From Hujiaoplasma nucleasis (GTDB lineage Bacteria; Bacillota_I; Bacilli_A; Izemoplasmatales; Hujiaoplasmataceae): a stretch of 64,000 nt of DNA. The stretch is taken from NCBI RefSeq assembly GCF_013745115.1, contig NZ_CP051151.1:1240001-1304000 (forward strand), written 5' to 3'. Under the pieces are notes generated by a model, which saw nothing but the letters and a program-made list of their open reading frames with translations, had not been told where the DNA came from and searched no databases. A program made the position numbers and the translations under genes. Shown piece after piece: positions 63,817 to 64,000 of the stretch (position 1 is the stretch's first letter; every line of letters starts with the position of its first letter).

Positions 63817-64000
63817 ATGACAAAAATTAAGACTTTTTTTCAAAAAAATATTATCTCTACGATTATAAAGATCATAGGTTTTGTTAAAGATTTTTTCAAT
63901 CGTAAAGTTTTAAATAAACCTAAAAATACGATTATTTTTACTGTCTTATTTGTTTTTATTATATTAATAGGTGTTCAACTATATATTATTTTGAACAATA
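63817..64000 (+). CDS. membrane protein, N-terminus only
   Basis: ATG 63817 with GAGAGG six bases before; 61 residues to the window edge. Basic amphipathic start (MTKIKTFFQKNI), then one hydrophobic helix about residues 39-58 (IIFTVLFVFIILIGVQLYII). Too little is visible to name; a SecDF-like or other translocase subunit is conceivable but unsupported. Confidence 0.6.
   Translation, partial: MTKIKTFFQKNIISTIIKIIGFVKDFFNRKVLNKPKNTIIFTVLFVFIILIGVQLYIILNN

Noticed and set aside
1-64000. tRNA, rRNA, tmRNA or SRP RNA genes
   Set aside because: No cloverleaf with a TTCGA-type loop and acceptor stem, and no conserved rRNA or SRP segments were found by reading; an automated scan would be decisive.

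Overview
The window (64 kb, AT-rich, standard genetic code) looks like the replication-origin region of a small-genome, low-GC Gram-positive relative of the Mollicutes. An Acholeplasma- or Izemoplasma-type lineage is my guess from gene content; no 16S rRNA is present to test it. TGA is a true stop (for example at 20033-20035 and in the aroB/aroC ATGA overlap at 33531-33534), so this is not a code-4 mycoplasma. No tRNA, rRNA or CRISPR array was found.

Layout. 1-13.7 kb (minus strand): a surface/transport block with a giant Ig/OB-domain lipoprotein (cut by the window edge), a sugar-type ABC importer (binding lipoprotein, two permeases, ATPase) and a PASTA + lamin-tail + nuclease-like lipoprotein. 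Three of the lipoproteins share Thr/Pro/Glu-rich stalks. 13.7-31 kb: housekeeping genes (recR, ebfC, dnaX, mnmE, ttcA, an NfeD/RDD/SPFH membrane operon, asnS, prs, spoVG, ispE, a UvrX-like polymerase with YolD, folD). They are interrupted by an IS110-family element with a two-loop bridge-RNA-like leader and by a leucine-type T-box that sits, unexpectedly, before an AlkD-like gene. 31.2-37.3 kb: one operon encoding all seven steps to chorismate, including an AroE-AroK fusion. 38.9-46.1 kb: two directly repeated, decayed IS91-like elements bracketing about 4 kb of accessory genes. 46.1-57 kb: the dnaN-dnaA-oriC-rpmH-rnpA-yidC-khpB-pth core and an rnmV-rsmA-glyA run. 57-64 kb: hslO, dusB, an HD-GYP protein, a regulator/peptide locus, an EamA transporter and hflX.

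The most interesting part is 58.5-61.1 kb. A helix-turn-helix plus helical-repeat regulator resembling the RRNPP (Rgg/PlcR) peptide-sensing class is divergent from a tiny secreted-type protein made of six tandem 13-residue repeats. A perfect 30-bp sequence occurs upstream of the repeat-peptide gene and again, in the same orientation relative to its downstream gene, upstream of an HD-GYP phosphodiesterase-like gene. This suggests a peptide-signalling circuit with a multi-copy pheromone precursor feeding a cyclic-dinucleotide output. That reading is inference; the repeats and shared sites are seen directly.

Other notable observations: three genes (mnmE, prs, ispE) have a stable hairpin between the Shine-Dalgarno sequence and the start codon, so that normal spacing exists only if the hairpin folds; and both IS91-like copies abut terminator hairpins.
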